Of a stretch of DNA of 42,235 nt, positions 8,862 to 17,600 are shown piece by piece. This DNA comes from Micrococcales bacterium (GTDB lineage: Bacteria; Actinomycetota; Actinomycetes; Actinomycetales; CAWJMD01). A program made the translations under genes and the position numbers. The notes beneath the pieces were generated by a model. It was not told where the DNA came from, did not search any database, and saw nothing but the letters and a program-made list of their open reading frames with translations. Each line of letters opens with the position of its first letter. Within the stretch, counting starts at the first letter, position 1. The DNA lies in NCBI GenBank assembly GCA_002748415.1, contig PDSI01000053.1, positions 1 to 42,235 of the forward strand, written 5' to 3'.

Positions 8862-9569
8862 TCAGTCCGCCCGTGTTTCGGTTGGCGGCGATATGCCCCG
8901 GTTCGTAGCGCGAGTACCGTCTCGGCAATAACGCTCAAGCTGGTCGGCCAGGGCAATCACGTCGGACTCATGCACCGGACCGACCCATTCCATTTCGGGC
9001 TGGATCGCCACCACCGGCGCTCGGTTGCACGGGTACAGGCAACCGGTTTGGGTAACCAGTACCTCGGAGTCGAGCATGTCTCGTTCATGCAGCTCGGCCC
9101 CCAGGCTGGCGAGCATGCCCGAAGACCCTTTCGCGCTGCATCGCGGCCCCCGGCACACCAGCACGTGATGGCGAACCGCCGGGACCTGCTCCCACGTGGG
9201 CGAGGTGAGTGAATCGTTGGGTCGCAACACTCGGGCCCCCTCCCGCGACGGGAGCGCGGCGGGCATTCCCGGCAACGCCTGCGTCGTGTACCAGATCTCC
9301 AGCTGAGCGTCCGGACGATGCTCCAGCCACCAGCGCGCAACGCGTCCCAGCCACGAGGCCGGCACGCTATCGGTCAGGTTGACCGGGACAAGATGGACCT
9401 GCCGGACGCCTTTGGCCGACAGGTGATCCAACTGTTCCACAAGTCCGACCCCGCTGCCCTGGAGCGTGGCGGCGGTTGCCCCGATCCGCGCGGCACCCTC
9501 GCTGAAGTCGGTCCACGAGTACGAATCGGCCAAACACAGCGTCGCCAGGAGTGTGACACTCTCGCTCAT
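8862..9569 (-). CDS. CbiX-like domain fused to a thioredoxin-fold [2Fe-2S] ferredoxin
   Basis: A 235-residue protein. Residues 1-100 resemble the sirohydrochlorin/CbiX chelatase fold (GLVEQLDHLSAKGVRQVHLVPVNLTDS), but the N-terminal His-Gly-Ser of active chelatases is missing (LLATLCLADS instead). Residues 130-215 look like a thioredoxin-like [2Fe-2S] ferredoxin, with C139 and C144 (CRGPRC) and C177 and C181 (CLYPC) as cluster ligands. Bacillus CbiXL chelatases also carry an Fe-S site, so a tetrapyrrole or metal-handling role is possible, although loss of the catalytic histidine argues for a redox or carrier function. The ATG overlaps the stop of the small ORF upstream (ATGA). No other cobalamin genes are in the window. 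Confidence 0.7.
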   Translation of the reverse strand: MSESVTLLATLCLADSYSWTDFSEGAARIGATAATLQGSGVGLVEQLDHLSAKGVRQVHLVPVNLTDSVPASWLGRVARWWLEHRPDAQLEIWYTTQALPGMPAALPSREGARVLRPNDSLTSPTWEQVPAVRHHVLVCRGPRCSAKGSSGMLASLGAELHERDMLDSEVLVTQTGCLYPCNRAPVVAIQPEMEWVGPVHESDVIALADQLERYCRDGTRATNRGISPPTETRAD

Positions 9570-9800
9570 TGCGGGCCCCAGCCACGCCGCATTCGAGCCC
9601 CTGCACCCGCTCCCAGAAGCCCCTGCCGATCCGCCGGATCACGGCCAGCCGCGTCCGCGCCCACACGGGCCACCCCTGGGTGGGTCCGGCGCGGCCCGGG
9701 GCATGAACCGGCATGCAGAAACCCCCGCCGGCGCGGCCCAGGGTGGCGGTGTTCCCGCTCTTCTTTCCTGTCGATGGAATCCGTCGTCGCCATTTCGGTC
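9566..9800 (-). CDS. Small ORF leading the ferredoxin-fusion operon, possibly frameshifted
   Basis: The ATG at 9800 has AGGAG 7 nt upstream and a TACAAT -10 box 24 nt upstream, and its stop forms an ATGA overlap with the next gene, so translation here is well supported. As read it encodes 78 residues starting MTEMATTDSIDRKEE. After about codon 17 the third positions of this frame are only about 70% G+C, whereas the +1 frame shows about 90% G+C third positions and reads GGGFCMPVHAPGRAG, then WPVWARTRLAVIRRIGRG. The true product may therefore be a frame-switched polypeptide, through a real mutation, a sequencing error or recoding at GGAAAGAAGAG, or a separate ORF from ATG 9714. No family recognised. 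Confidence 0.4.
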
Positions 9801-9823
9801 ATCTTGCGGCTCCTGCTAGCGGT

Positions 9824-9829
9824 ATTGTA
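9824..9829 (-). promoter_or_regulatory. Predicted -10 box (TACAAT) for the ferredoxin-fusion operon
   Basis: TACAAT on the minus strand differs from TATAAT at one base and lies 24 nt upstream of the ATG at 9800, leaving a leader of roughly 15-20 nt that contains AGGAG. The -35 region is T-rich and unclear. Confidence 0.5.
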
Positions 9830-9877
9830 CGCACGTAGCGGATTAAGAAAAACCATGCGTTTGATAGGTTCCTCTCT

Positions 9878-9919
9878 GACCATGCTAGCATATGCAGACT
9901 TCGTCCACTCTGGTCACGT
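9878..9919. promoter_or_regulatory. Operator-like palindromes upstream of the ferredoxin-fusion operon
   Basis: ATGCTAGCAT (9882-9891) is a perfect 10-bp palindrome overlapping the perfect palindrome GCATATGC (9888-9895). TGACCA at 9878-9883 and TGGTCA at 9914-9919 flank them as an outer inverted repeat. The patch is AT-rich against its surroundings. Regulator binding is inference. Confidence 0.3.
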
Positions 9920-10045
9920 GAAAGCACTCCGGGGAATTATCGCCCTCCAGGGGTATGAGATCTCTCGGACGGGCACGGCTACCGCGCCGCAACACAGAGC
10001 TGCTGGACTCACCGAGCGATCCTGAGCGTTCCTATTTCCTCATAC

Positions 10046-10846
10046 CTAGGTGAGCTTCAAACGAATCTGGCGCGCGTTGTTGCGTCCATCGGAAAAACGA
10101 GTGAAAAGCCGGACGTGTGGCTTCACACGCTTGCCCAGGATTTGGCGGGTTTCGGTGAAGAATGGCCTGTTTTCCAGCAGAGTTGCGTTGCACTCTTCGG
10201 CTAACGCGCCAGGATCACCCACATAGAACTCCATCTTGGCGGACTTGTTGCCGGTCATTCGGACGTACCAGTTTGCGATCATCAAACCCCTCTTGCTGGT
10301 AGCGTCGAAGGCGAGCTCGGCCTCGGTGAAAGTGTCGCCCAGTGCGGTGATCAGCGAGACCACCTGGTCGTGGGTAAGGTAATGAAAGACTCCCGCTGCG
10401 ATGAACAGCGTTGGTAGTGAGTGGTCTATCTGCTCCACCCAACTCAGATCAAGAATGTCCGATGCGATCATGATTTCGTCTGAACCCTCGGACAACATGG
10501 AGCGACGCCGCTCAATCACATCAGGCATGTCTATGCCGTACAGCTGAGCCCCAGGCAGATCGAGACGATGAGCGAAGGTCTCGAGACCAACGCCAAGGTT
10601 CACAATGTTGCAGTGCCCGTGACGGCCGTGAAATTCGCGCACCCAGTTGTCCAACACAAAATAGCGGGCCACCGAAGCAACGAAGGCGTACTGTACCGAC
10701 TTCTTCCGAACTACACGGCTAGGGATGTGGGATTCCAGTTCAAGAGCCTTGCTGTCATAGAAGTAGTCGGGGAATTTTTTGGAGACGTATATCCGTGCCT
10801 CCAGGGGGATATACAACGTGTCGGCGACGCCTTGCAACTCGGCCAC
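10046..10846 (-). CDS. LCM-family SAM-dependent methyltransferase
   Basis: Class I methyltransferase of the leucine-carboxyl-methyltransferase type, 266 residues, common in actinobacterial secondary metabolism and of unknown substrate here. The opening GVADTLYIPLEARIY segment, the DSKALELE segment and the SAM-binding NIVNLGVGLETFAHRLD (about residues 75-91) are diagnostic; FIAAGVFHYL follows as the post-IV region. I placed the start at GTG 10846 because GAAGGG lies 6 nt upstream and family homology begins there, though the frame is open further. Codon use is visibly AT-richer than in neighbours, with many A/T third positions, pointing to recent transfer. It stands alone between repeat-rich DNA and the ferredoxin operon. 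Confidence 0.83.
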   Translation of the reverse strand: MAELQGVADTLYIPLEARIYVSKKFPDYFYDSKALELESHIPSRVVRKKSVQYAFVASVARYFVLDNWVREFHGRHGHCNIVNLGVGLETFAHRLDLPGAQLYGIDMPDVIERRRSMLSEGSDEIMIASDILDLSWVEQIDHSLPTLFIAAGVFHYLTHDQVVSLITALGDTFTEAELAFDATSKRGLMIANWYVRMTGNKSAKMEFYVGDPGALAEECNATLLENRPFFTETRQILGKRVKPHVRLFTRFSDGRNNARQIRLKLT

Positions 10847-11213
10847 AGCAAGCCCTTCATTTAGCCTGGATCGTTCACGCCTCGGTGTCGTGGTCAGCAG
10901 GTAGCTGCACGGAAGTACTTGTCCCACTTGGGGTTCCTGTTCTTGCTGAAGGTCCAGGGTCCAAGTGGAATGCACTGCATAGGTCAAAGCGTACTGGGTG
11001 ATCTGCTGAGGCATCTGCGGCTGCACAGGGTCTCGGGGCGGTGGCTGGATTGGCGCGGACAGTCTGTTGGCCCGGACTGCTCTTGCGCTCGGCACACCAC
11101 TGACACTTCGGCGAAGCCTACGACAACTGCGCAAGGCCCTGCTGGCTGGCGTCGACTCAATTGAGACCCGACACAGCCAGCCCGCGCACTCCCGAGGGCC
11201 GGCATGCTTTCAT

Positions 11214-11370
11214 CGGCGTTCCACCCACACCGCTCACATCGGCCCCTATGGCGCCGTAAGGGGACGTATGGCGCCGGCGCGCCGCTACCCGACGTACCCC
11301 AACAGCGCCATAGGTATCGAAATGAGTGCTATGGCCGCCAAGATGACCGGCCCGGCGTCTCTCCAAGCGC
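11214..11370 (+). repeat. 155-bp direct repeat, first copy (carries palindromic element B)
   Basis: Aligns without gaps to 11602-11758 at a fixed offset of 388 bases, with only scattered mismatches from CGGCGTTCCACCCACACCG to CGGCGTCTCTCCAA. The shared segment extends on both sides of the 80-bp palindromic element. Confidence 0.85.
11240..11319 (+). repeat. 80-bp palindromic repeat element, copy B
   Basis: Left arm CGGCCCCTATGGCGCCGT at 11240-11257; the right arm (ACAGCGCCATAGGTATCG) has drifted from perfect complementarity. It matches the reverse complement of copy A across the whole 80 bp without gaps. Confidence 0.85.
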
Positions 11371-11454
11371 CCGAAACGGCCGAGTCGTCACATCACCGGG
11401 CACCTGAAACGATCGGCCCGGGCGCTTGTTGCGGACACTGAGCCCATACCCGCG

Positions 11455-11534
11455 GACTGACCTCACCCAAAGGGGACTGATCTCACCCAGAGGGGACTGA
11501 CCTCACCCAAAGGGGACTGACCTCACCCAGACCG
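11455..11534. repeat. Four-copy 20-bp tandem repeat
   Basis: Units begin at 11455, 11475, 11495 and 11515 with consensus GACTGACCTCACCCARAGGG; unit 2 has a C-to-T change and the last unit ends in ACCG. It lies exactly between the two copies of the 155-bp duplication. No spacers occur between units, so it is not a CRISPR array. Confidence 0.9.
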
Positions 11535-11601
11535 GCCACCCACCACCGACCATTGAGCCCGGTCCCCCGCAACCGCGCCCAAACCACCCAACATGCCCCG
11601 T

Positions 11602-11758
11602 CGGCGTTCCACCCACACCGCTCACATCGGCCCCTATGGCGCCGTAAGGGGACGTATGGCGCCGGCGCGCCGCTACCCGACGTACCCCAACAGCGCCATA
11701 GGTATCGAAATGGGTGCTATGGCCGCCAAAATGACCAGGTCGGCGTCTCTCCAATCGC
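11602..11758 (+). repeat. 155-bp direct repeat, second copy (carries palindromic element C)
   Basis: Second copy of the segment at 11214-11370, offset 388 bases, no indels. The flanks beyond it diverge at once. Confidence 0.85.
11628..11707 (+). repeat. 80-bp palindromic repeat element, copy C
   Basis: Identical in layout to copy B, including the same drifted right arm, showing that B and C arose by local duplication rather than by two independent insertions. Confidence 0.85.
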
Positions 11759-11919
11759 CCGGATTAGCCGGGTCGCCCTGTCCCCGGACGCCCGAAACGG
11801 CCAGCCCGCGCACCCCTTGGGGCAACGACCCGGGCTGACGAGCCCTACGGCGGCGTGCGTGACTGCGGCGACGCCCGAGAAGGCCAGGCCGGCCCGCTGC
11901 AAGGACCCCCGGGCGAAGT

Positions 11920-12363
11920 GTGGATGCCTATCCTGATCCGGTGGCCCCTACCCAGCACCGGCGAAGACGCGACCGCCGCGGCCGGGGCCTGCGCGCGCCG
12001 CTGCTGCCCGCGTCCGCACCCGGTTTCCGTAGCCGGCGAGAGCGCTTCGAGGCGCTGGCGGCACGTAGCATCGACCGGCTGGCACCGACGTGGCGGGCCC
12101 GGCTGCCACAGTTGCAGTTCCTGGTGGCCGACGTACCGGACGAGCCGGACGAGCCCTCGTCCGGTGCCGGGTCCGGCTTGGGCCGCTACCTTCCGCCCCA
12201 CGGCTCGAGCCCAGCACGGATCGTCTTGTTCCGGCGCCCCATCGAATCGCGATGCGTGGACGATTCCGAGCTCGGCTACCTGCTGCACTTCGTGGTGGGG
12301 GAAAACCTCGCGAATGCGCTCGGGATACCGGCGCACGAGCTGGACCCGGATTTCGACGACTGA
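11920..12363 (+). CDS. Zincin-like metallopeptidase family protein (Rv3259 type)
   Basis: A 147-residue protein resembling mycobacterial Rv3259 and related Zincin_1/DUF-type proteins. The family landmarks are RGLRAPLLPASAPGFRSRRERF near residue 25, the central RIVLFRRPIESR, and a C-terminal helix ELGYLLHFVVGENLANALGIP ending in DPDFDD. In canonical zincins that helix carries HExxH; here it reads HFVVGEN, so the metal site is probably incomplete and peptidase activity doubtful. GTG 11920 is the upstream-most plausible start; GTG 11941 is an alternative. It is transcribed toward the decayed hydrolase gene (convergent), and its position beside DUF3499 and whiB2 follows the mycobacterial order despite the 3.5-kb insertion on its left. 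Confidence 0.72.
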   Translation: MDAYPDPVAPTQHRRRRDRRGRGLRAPLLPASAPGFRSRRERFEALAARSIDRLAPTWRARLPQLQFLVADVPDEPDEPSSGAGSGLGRYLPPHGSSPARIVLFRRPIESRCVDDSELGYLLHFVVGENLANALGIPAHELDPDFDD

Positions 12364-12374
12364 CCCCCCGCGAA

Positions 12375-12782
12375 TCAATCGAGGGGTAACCGAGCAGGCA
12401 CCGGCCGGCCGGTGGTCCAGTCCGCGATCACCCGGGCCAGCTGACCCTCGTGCCCGGTGTGGTGGCGAGCACCGGCGACGAAGACGAGAGTCACGGGCGC
12501 ATCGATACGGCCGAGGTGCTCGGTCAGCTCCGGCTCGGTGCCGAACGGGTCAGCGGTGCCACTGATCACCAAGCTCGGCACCTGCACCGCGGGCAGGTGA
12601 TCGATGCGCAGCCGTTCCGGTGCCCTCCTGCCGACGGCCCGGTAGGGAAACTCGATGCGCCGCACCGGCATCGGCGCAAGTGCCGCCTAGACAGCCAGCG
12701 CAACCGGGTGTTCGGCGCCGGACCCGGCACCATGCGCGAACAGCACCGCACCGGGATCGGCCGGGGCGGCGCCGCCGTTCAC
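12375..12782 (-). pseudogene. Decayed alpha/beta hydrolase (KANL3/Tex30-like), stop codon plus internal deletion
   Basis: The intact start is still visible: GTG 12782 overlaps the DUF5719 stop (GTGA), has GGGAAG upstream, and encodes the family opening AVLFAHGAGSGAEHPVAL. An in-frame TAG at 12687-12689 then interrupts it. The same frame continues as RRIEFPYRAVGRRAPERLRIDHLPAV, where the early FPYRxxGRRAP motif runs straight into the late PERLRxxHLP motif. The middle, about 100 residues including the GGRSMGGR nucleophile elbow, is missing. The C-terminal part (LVISGTADPFG, HHTGHEGQL) is intact to the stop. Both lesions mark it as a pseudogene. It was the last cistron of the glycosyltransferase-DUF5719 operon. 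Confidence 0.82.
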
Positions 12783-14629
12783 GGCCAGCTTCCCGGTGGT
12801 CCTTGTTGCACGGCAACGAGTTCGGCCGCCGCCGGCGGACTGGGAACGTCGACGACCGAGACCATGGAGCCGAAGCCGTCGTCGTCGGTGTCCGGCCCGG
12901 CCCGTCCGCTGCTGACGACGGCGGCGTGCACCGGTTGGCTGCTGGGCACCAGCATCACCGAGTCGACCCCGTCCAGCTGATCCGCCGGAACGCGGGCCAC
13001 CCCGTCCGGGCGCACGGTGACGTCGACACTGGCGAGCTCTTTACCGGCGGCGGTGAACCGGCGGACCCGCACCGGCTCCTCGCGGACATTGTCGTCGGTG
13101 TCCCCGGCGGCCGACATCAGGACCAGTTCGTTCTCCAGTCGCCCGTGCGGCAACGCCACCACGGCCGGGGCGTCGATCGCCTGGGCGCCGGTGCTCCACG
13201 CCCGGTCGGTGTTGTCCCCGGCCCGCCGGGAGATCTCCAGCCCGGCGATCACCGGCTGATCCGCGGTAATGACGATCGCCGACGCTGAGTCCGGCCCTCG
13301 CTGCAGCGGAAGATCGATGACGGTCCGGGCCGCTACTGTCACCGCATCGGGTTCACCGGATACCCCGGATTCGTCCTCGAACCGGAAACCGACCGAGGCG
13401 GATGCCGGCCCCGGCACACCCAGCCGCAGGGTCAGCTGATCCTCGGAACTGGTGGGCCCCAACAGGACGTGCCGGTTCGCCGGTTGAGTTGCCGACACCA
13501 CGTCGACTCCGGCCGGATTGGTACCGGAGACCATCTGGTCGACCATGGACACGTGCAAGCGGGCACCGGTGACGGTGAAACCGACGGCGAGGACGGGTTC
13601 GTCCAGGTTCAGCGCCCGCAACAACACCTCACGGGTCGTGCCCGGCTGCACCACGATGTCCTGCCCGGCCGCCGGCGTCAGGTTTCCGGTCGGAGTGAGC
13701 AGGGACAGGTCCACCTGCGCCGAGGTGCTCCCGGGATTGGTCAGGAGGACCCGAGACCCGGTGCCGCGCCCGGACCGGCCACCGGCCAGCCATCCCTGGG
13801 ATACCGGGATGCCGCACGCGCCCGCGGCGATGCCGCGAAGGTCGCCACTGGTGGACTGGGAGAACTGCACCCCGCCCATCAGCACGGATCGTTGCGATGA
13901 CGGCTCAGCTTGCAGCACAACGGGTTCACCACCGCTGACGGCCAGCCGGTACAGCTGCTGACGCTGGGCCGCCTGCTGGTCCAGCCGCAACGGCGATGGC
14001 GCGGTGGTCTCGGCAGCCGGGCCCGGCTCCTGCGGCCCGGCGACCAACGTCGGCCGGTCACCCGGGGTGTCGGCCGCGTCGTCCTGGCCGCCCGCGCTGT
14101 CTTGGCCGTCCGCGTCGTCTTGGCCATCCGCGTCGCCTTGACCATCGGACTGTTCCTGACCAGGCGCATCCTCCGCCGTGGTGACCTCGGTTTTTCCGCC
14201 CACCAGAGTGGAGCGCTGCGTCGAGGCGACCGCGATCACACCCGAGGATGCCGGGGATGCCGCGTCGAAATCCTGGTCGCTGCTGTTGGCCATCACCTTG
14301 GGCGCGGGCGGACACACCCGGACGACGTCTCGGGCGCTGGTCTGCACCTCCTGCGCGGCACCGGCTACCGGCCGGGCCGGTGACAGCACCGCGTCCGTGC
14401 CGACGACCGCCGCCATACCCACGGCAAGAAAGGCAACCATGGCAGTCGCGATCCGCCGCCGCCGTTGGTGCCGCTGCGAGCCCGGGCCCGGTTGCGGCGC
14501 ACCACGCGTGGACTGGCTTGCCTTCAGGCGGATCCCGGTCACCGGCCACGCCGCGGCCGCCCGGACGGAGTGCGGGTTGCCTGGGTCCGAGTGCGGGCCG
14601 GGCCGGCGAGTGTCCTCAGCCACGGACAC
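12779..14629 (-). CDS. DUF5719 family secreted/membrane-anchored protein
   Basis: A 616-residue protein with a basic, Arg-rich cytoplasmic N-terminus, one membrane segment (about residues 60-82) and a large extracellular part. Residues about 155-190 are an acidic Gly/Asp/Gln-rich linker with repeats such as ADGQDDADGQD. The rest is beta-rich, with short repeating units (RVLLTNPGSTSAQVDLSLL; VLLGPTSSEDQLTLRLG) typical of DUF5719 proteins. Actinobacteria commonly encode DUF5719 just downstream of the large glycosyltransferase, as here, so a role in wall polysaccharide assembly is likely but unproven. Start GTG 14629 overlaps the glycosyltransferase stop; GTG 14623 is an alternative. Its stop overlaps the start of the decayed hydrolase. 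Confidence 0.8.
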   Translation of the reverse strand: MSVAEDTRRPGPHSDPGNPHSVRAAAAWPVTGIRLKASQSTRGAPQPGPGSQRHQRRRRIATAMVAFLAVGMAAVVGTDAVLSPARPVAGAAQEVQTSARDVVRVCPPAPKVMANSSDQDFDAASPASSGVIAVASTQRSTLVGGKTEVTTAEDAPGQEQSDGQGDADGQDDADGQDSAGGQDDAADTPGDRPTLVAGPQEPGPAAETTAPSPLRLDQQAAQRQQLYRLAVSGGEPVVLQAEPSSQRSVLMGGVQFSQSTSGDLRGIAAGACGIPVSQGWLAGGRSGRGTGSRVLLTNPGSTSAQVDLSLLTPTGNLTPAAGQDIVVQPGTTREVLLRALNLDEPVLAVGFTVTGARLHVSMVDQMVSGTNPAGVDVVSATQPANRHVLLGPTSSEDQLTLRLGVPGPASASVGFRFEDESGVSGEPDAVTVAARTVIDLPLQRGPDSASAIVITADQPVIAGLEISRRAGDNTDRAWSTGAQAIDAPAVVALPHGRLENELVLMSAAGDTDDNVREEPVRVRRFTAAGKELASVDVTVRPDGVARVPADQLDGVDSVMLVPSSQPVHAAVVSSGRAGPDTDDDGFGSMVSVVDVPSPPAAAELVAVQQGPPGSWP

Positions 14630-17600
14630 CTCGCAACGGAACGGCGACGACGAGCGTCAGCAGCAGGGTCGACCCGAGCAGGACCAACCACACCTGATGC
14701 CACATGTCGCGGTAGTACACCTGCACCATCGTGTCCTGCGACAACGAGGGCAGCTGGAATCCTTGAGCCCACCCCCGCGGTACCGGGCTCAGCTCGACCT
14801 GCCCGGCGTGGGCCCGCCAGCGGGAATCGAATCGTTCGGAGATCTCCAGCACCCGGCCACCCGGACCGGCCGGCACGACCGTCTGCGGCTGGGCTTGGCG
14901 CAACCCGCCGTCCCAGCGCAACGCCTGCCACCCCGGCGTGCCTTCGGTGTACAACCGCAACGCGGCCGGCCGGTCTGCGGCGTCGACAGCCGCGCTGGAG
15001 ACGGGCCGCACCCGCCAGGCACGAATGCCGTCGGCCTCACCGGTCTCGTACAACCCGGCCGTCCCGGTCAACCGGGCGGTCAGCACATCGGCGCCGGGAC
15101 CGGGCAGCACCGCGATGCCACCGATGGCGTACGGGCCGAACGCTTCCTGGGGTGTCCGCGCCGTGGTCAGCACGTCCACGAAAGCCTGGGCAAGGCCCTC
15201 GGTGTCGATGTTGCGGCCGGAGTCGTAGGCACGCACAGTGGCTGCCGCGGACGTCAGGTCCAGGCGCGGCCCGGCGAACCGGGTCAAGGTCCAGCCAGGT
15301 GCCACATCGGTGGCCAGGACTTCTCCGGTCTGTGCGCGTACCTCGCCGGTGGTCGGGCGCAGCACCAGGATGCGGGAGCGGTCGGTCGAGGTGCTCATCG
15401 CCACCAGGCCCTGCGGCAGGTCCTGACCGCTTCGGGTCAGCGATCCCGCGGCCGGCGTGGACCGCTGCTGCCAGGCCCAACCCACGGACCCACCCAGGCA
15501 GCCGAGCCCGAGCACCGTCGCGACGGCCAACGCCACCGGCCGGGTACTCGAGGTGGCGAAAACCCCGGCCGCCTTGCCCAGCCCGGCACCCGACCCGCGC
15601 GGCAGGGTGGCCAGCACCATGACCAGCATCCCCAGCACGGTCAGGCTGACGGCCGGCCCCGGCCAACCCGGCACACTGGCGCTGGACTGCTGCGACCCGG
15701 ACCAGCCGACTGCGGTACGTGCGGCCACCACCGCGGTCACACAGCCGAGCAGCACCATGGCCAGTCCCCATCGCACGGTGGCCGATCCCCTGGCCAGGCC
15801 GGCGCCGCGCGGCGCGGCCAGCAAGGCCAGCAGGGGCAATACCGCACCCGCGGCGTAACACACCAGCAGCCCGGCAGCCGGCTGCGGGCCGAAGCCTGCC
15901 GGCCAACCGAGCAAGCCCATCCAGGCCGAGAACGGTTCCGCCGGTGCGGGCGAACCAGGTGCCGCCACCAGCACCCGGGGGTGGGCCACGGCCTCCCACA
16001 ACAACGGCGCCAACCCCACCAGGGCGGGTACCGGCACCAGCCACGGCCCCACCCGGCGAACCCACACGGCCACCGCGACCAGCACCAAGAGCAGCGGGAT
16101 CAGCAGCAGTGGAGAAGCACTGACGCATACCCAGAGAAACAACGCGGCGACGGCGTACCACGCCGACGCGCTGCGCCGGCGGGCCGACCCCAGCGCGCTG
16201 ATGAAGGCGGCGGCGGTCGCGGCCAGGCAGATATGAGCCAGGACCGCGCCCAACCGGCCACCGGACACGGCGGTCAGCAGGGCAGGGCTGCCAGCCCAGA
16301 TGGTGGCGCTGGTCGCCCGCCACCGGGTACGGGTGGCCAGGGCAGCCGCCAGCCACCATCCGGCCGCCGCGGCCAGCGCGGGCGCGAACAGGAACAGCAG
16401 GTTCACCAACAACGCTGGGTTGCCCAGGCTCAGCAGGCTCAACCCGGCCAACGGGGCCAGGACCGGGTCGTGCGGGCCCGGCTGGCCCAGGCCGACGAAC
16501 ACCCAGCCACTGCGGAGCGCGGCGAACAACGTGCGGACCGAGTCCGGGACCACGGGCAGGGCCGAGGAAGTGAGATCACCGCCACTCCAGTAGGTGGTTC
16601 CGCCGATCACGCCCACCAGGCCGAAACACACCAGCACCAGCGACAACCACCAGTTGTTCGCCCCCGAGGGTTCGCGCCGCAGCGCGACGACGGAGCCCAG
16701 GCGCGGCTGGGGCCGCCCAGCGAGGGGACGTTCGGGGGTGCCGACCGCCAGGTTGGCGCACGGACGGTCCCGCAGGACCACCGGGGAGATCCGGCTCAAC
16801 CGGGCGTGGGTGCGGTCGGCCTGCCGGGACCGGTACCAGCGGTCGCGGTGGAATCGTCCGGTCGCTCGCACCGAGGCGAGCAGCTGCGCGTGCCGCCGTG
16901 CCCCCTCGCCGGTGCGGTGCCCGTGCAGCCGGGCGCGACCTCGCAGTACCTGGTCGAACCTGGTCAAGGTTGCCAACGAGGCTGCTGCATTGCGCATTCC
17001 GCCGACCGGGTCGGCTGCGGCGATGCCCAGGACGATGCGCCCAAGAGCGCCACCGAGGATGGTCAGCACCACCCACGGCAATGCCCAGGCCGGGCTGTGC
17101 ACGAGTCGTTGATAGGCCAGCTGGGCCCGGGTGCCCGGTGGCAGGGCTGGTGCGCCAGGGGGCGGGGCATCGTGCCCGGGCGCGGGCGCGACCCGGGTGG
17201 CCACGGCCGCGGGAGCCACCGTCACGGTGTGCCCGCACAGCCACGCCCGCCGGCCCAGGTCGAGGTCGGCGACCACGCCCCGCAGGGCGGGGTCGGCGCC
17301 ACGCAGTTCCTGCCAGACGTGCGCGCGCACGAGCATGCCTGGCCGGCTGACGGCGAGCACCTGCTCGCGATGATCGTGCTGAGCCTGATCCAGTTCGTCC
17401 AGTTCCACCAGCGGCAACGGCCTGCCCCACCGGGTCGCGCCGAGCCCGACGTTCAGCAGCTGCCCCTCGGGTGTACGCTGCTTGCAGCCGACGATCACCG
17501 GCTGCGGATCGCTGCTGTCGGCGGCCGCCAGGAGTTGGGTCAATGCCTGCGGGGCCAGCGTGCTGGTGTCGTCGATGATCCACAGCCAGTCCCGCTCCTC

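Larger units (their letters stand above)
10847..11919. other. Repeat-rich gene-free region
   Basis: No gene is supported across about 1.07 kb. From left to right it holds 8-bp inverted arms CCACTTGG/CCAAGTGG (10924-10931, 10961-10968), the first copy of the 155-bp duplication with palindromic element B, four 20-bp tandem repeats, and the second copy with element C. Open frames through it are Arg/Pro-rich artefacts of the repeats. Confidence 0.7.

Noticed and set aside
10847..11134. N-terminal extension of the LCM methyltransferase
   Set aside because: The 96 extra residues are Pro/Arg/Gln-rich with no similarity to the family, and a GTG with a good ribosome site lies where homology begins.
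11455..11534. CRISPR array
   Set aside because: Units are directly contiguous with no unique spacers, only four copies, and no cas genes are present. The same applies to 34486-34570.
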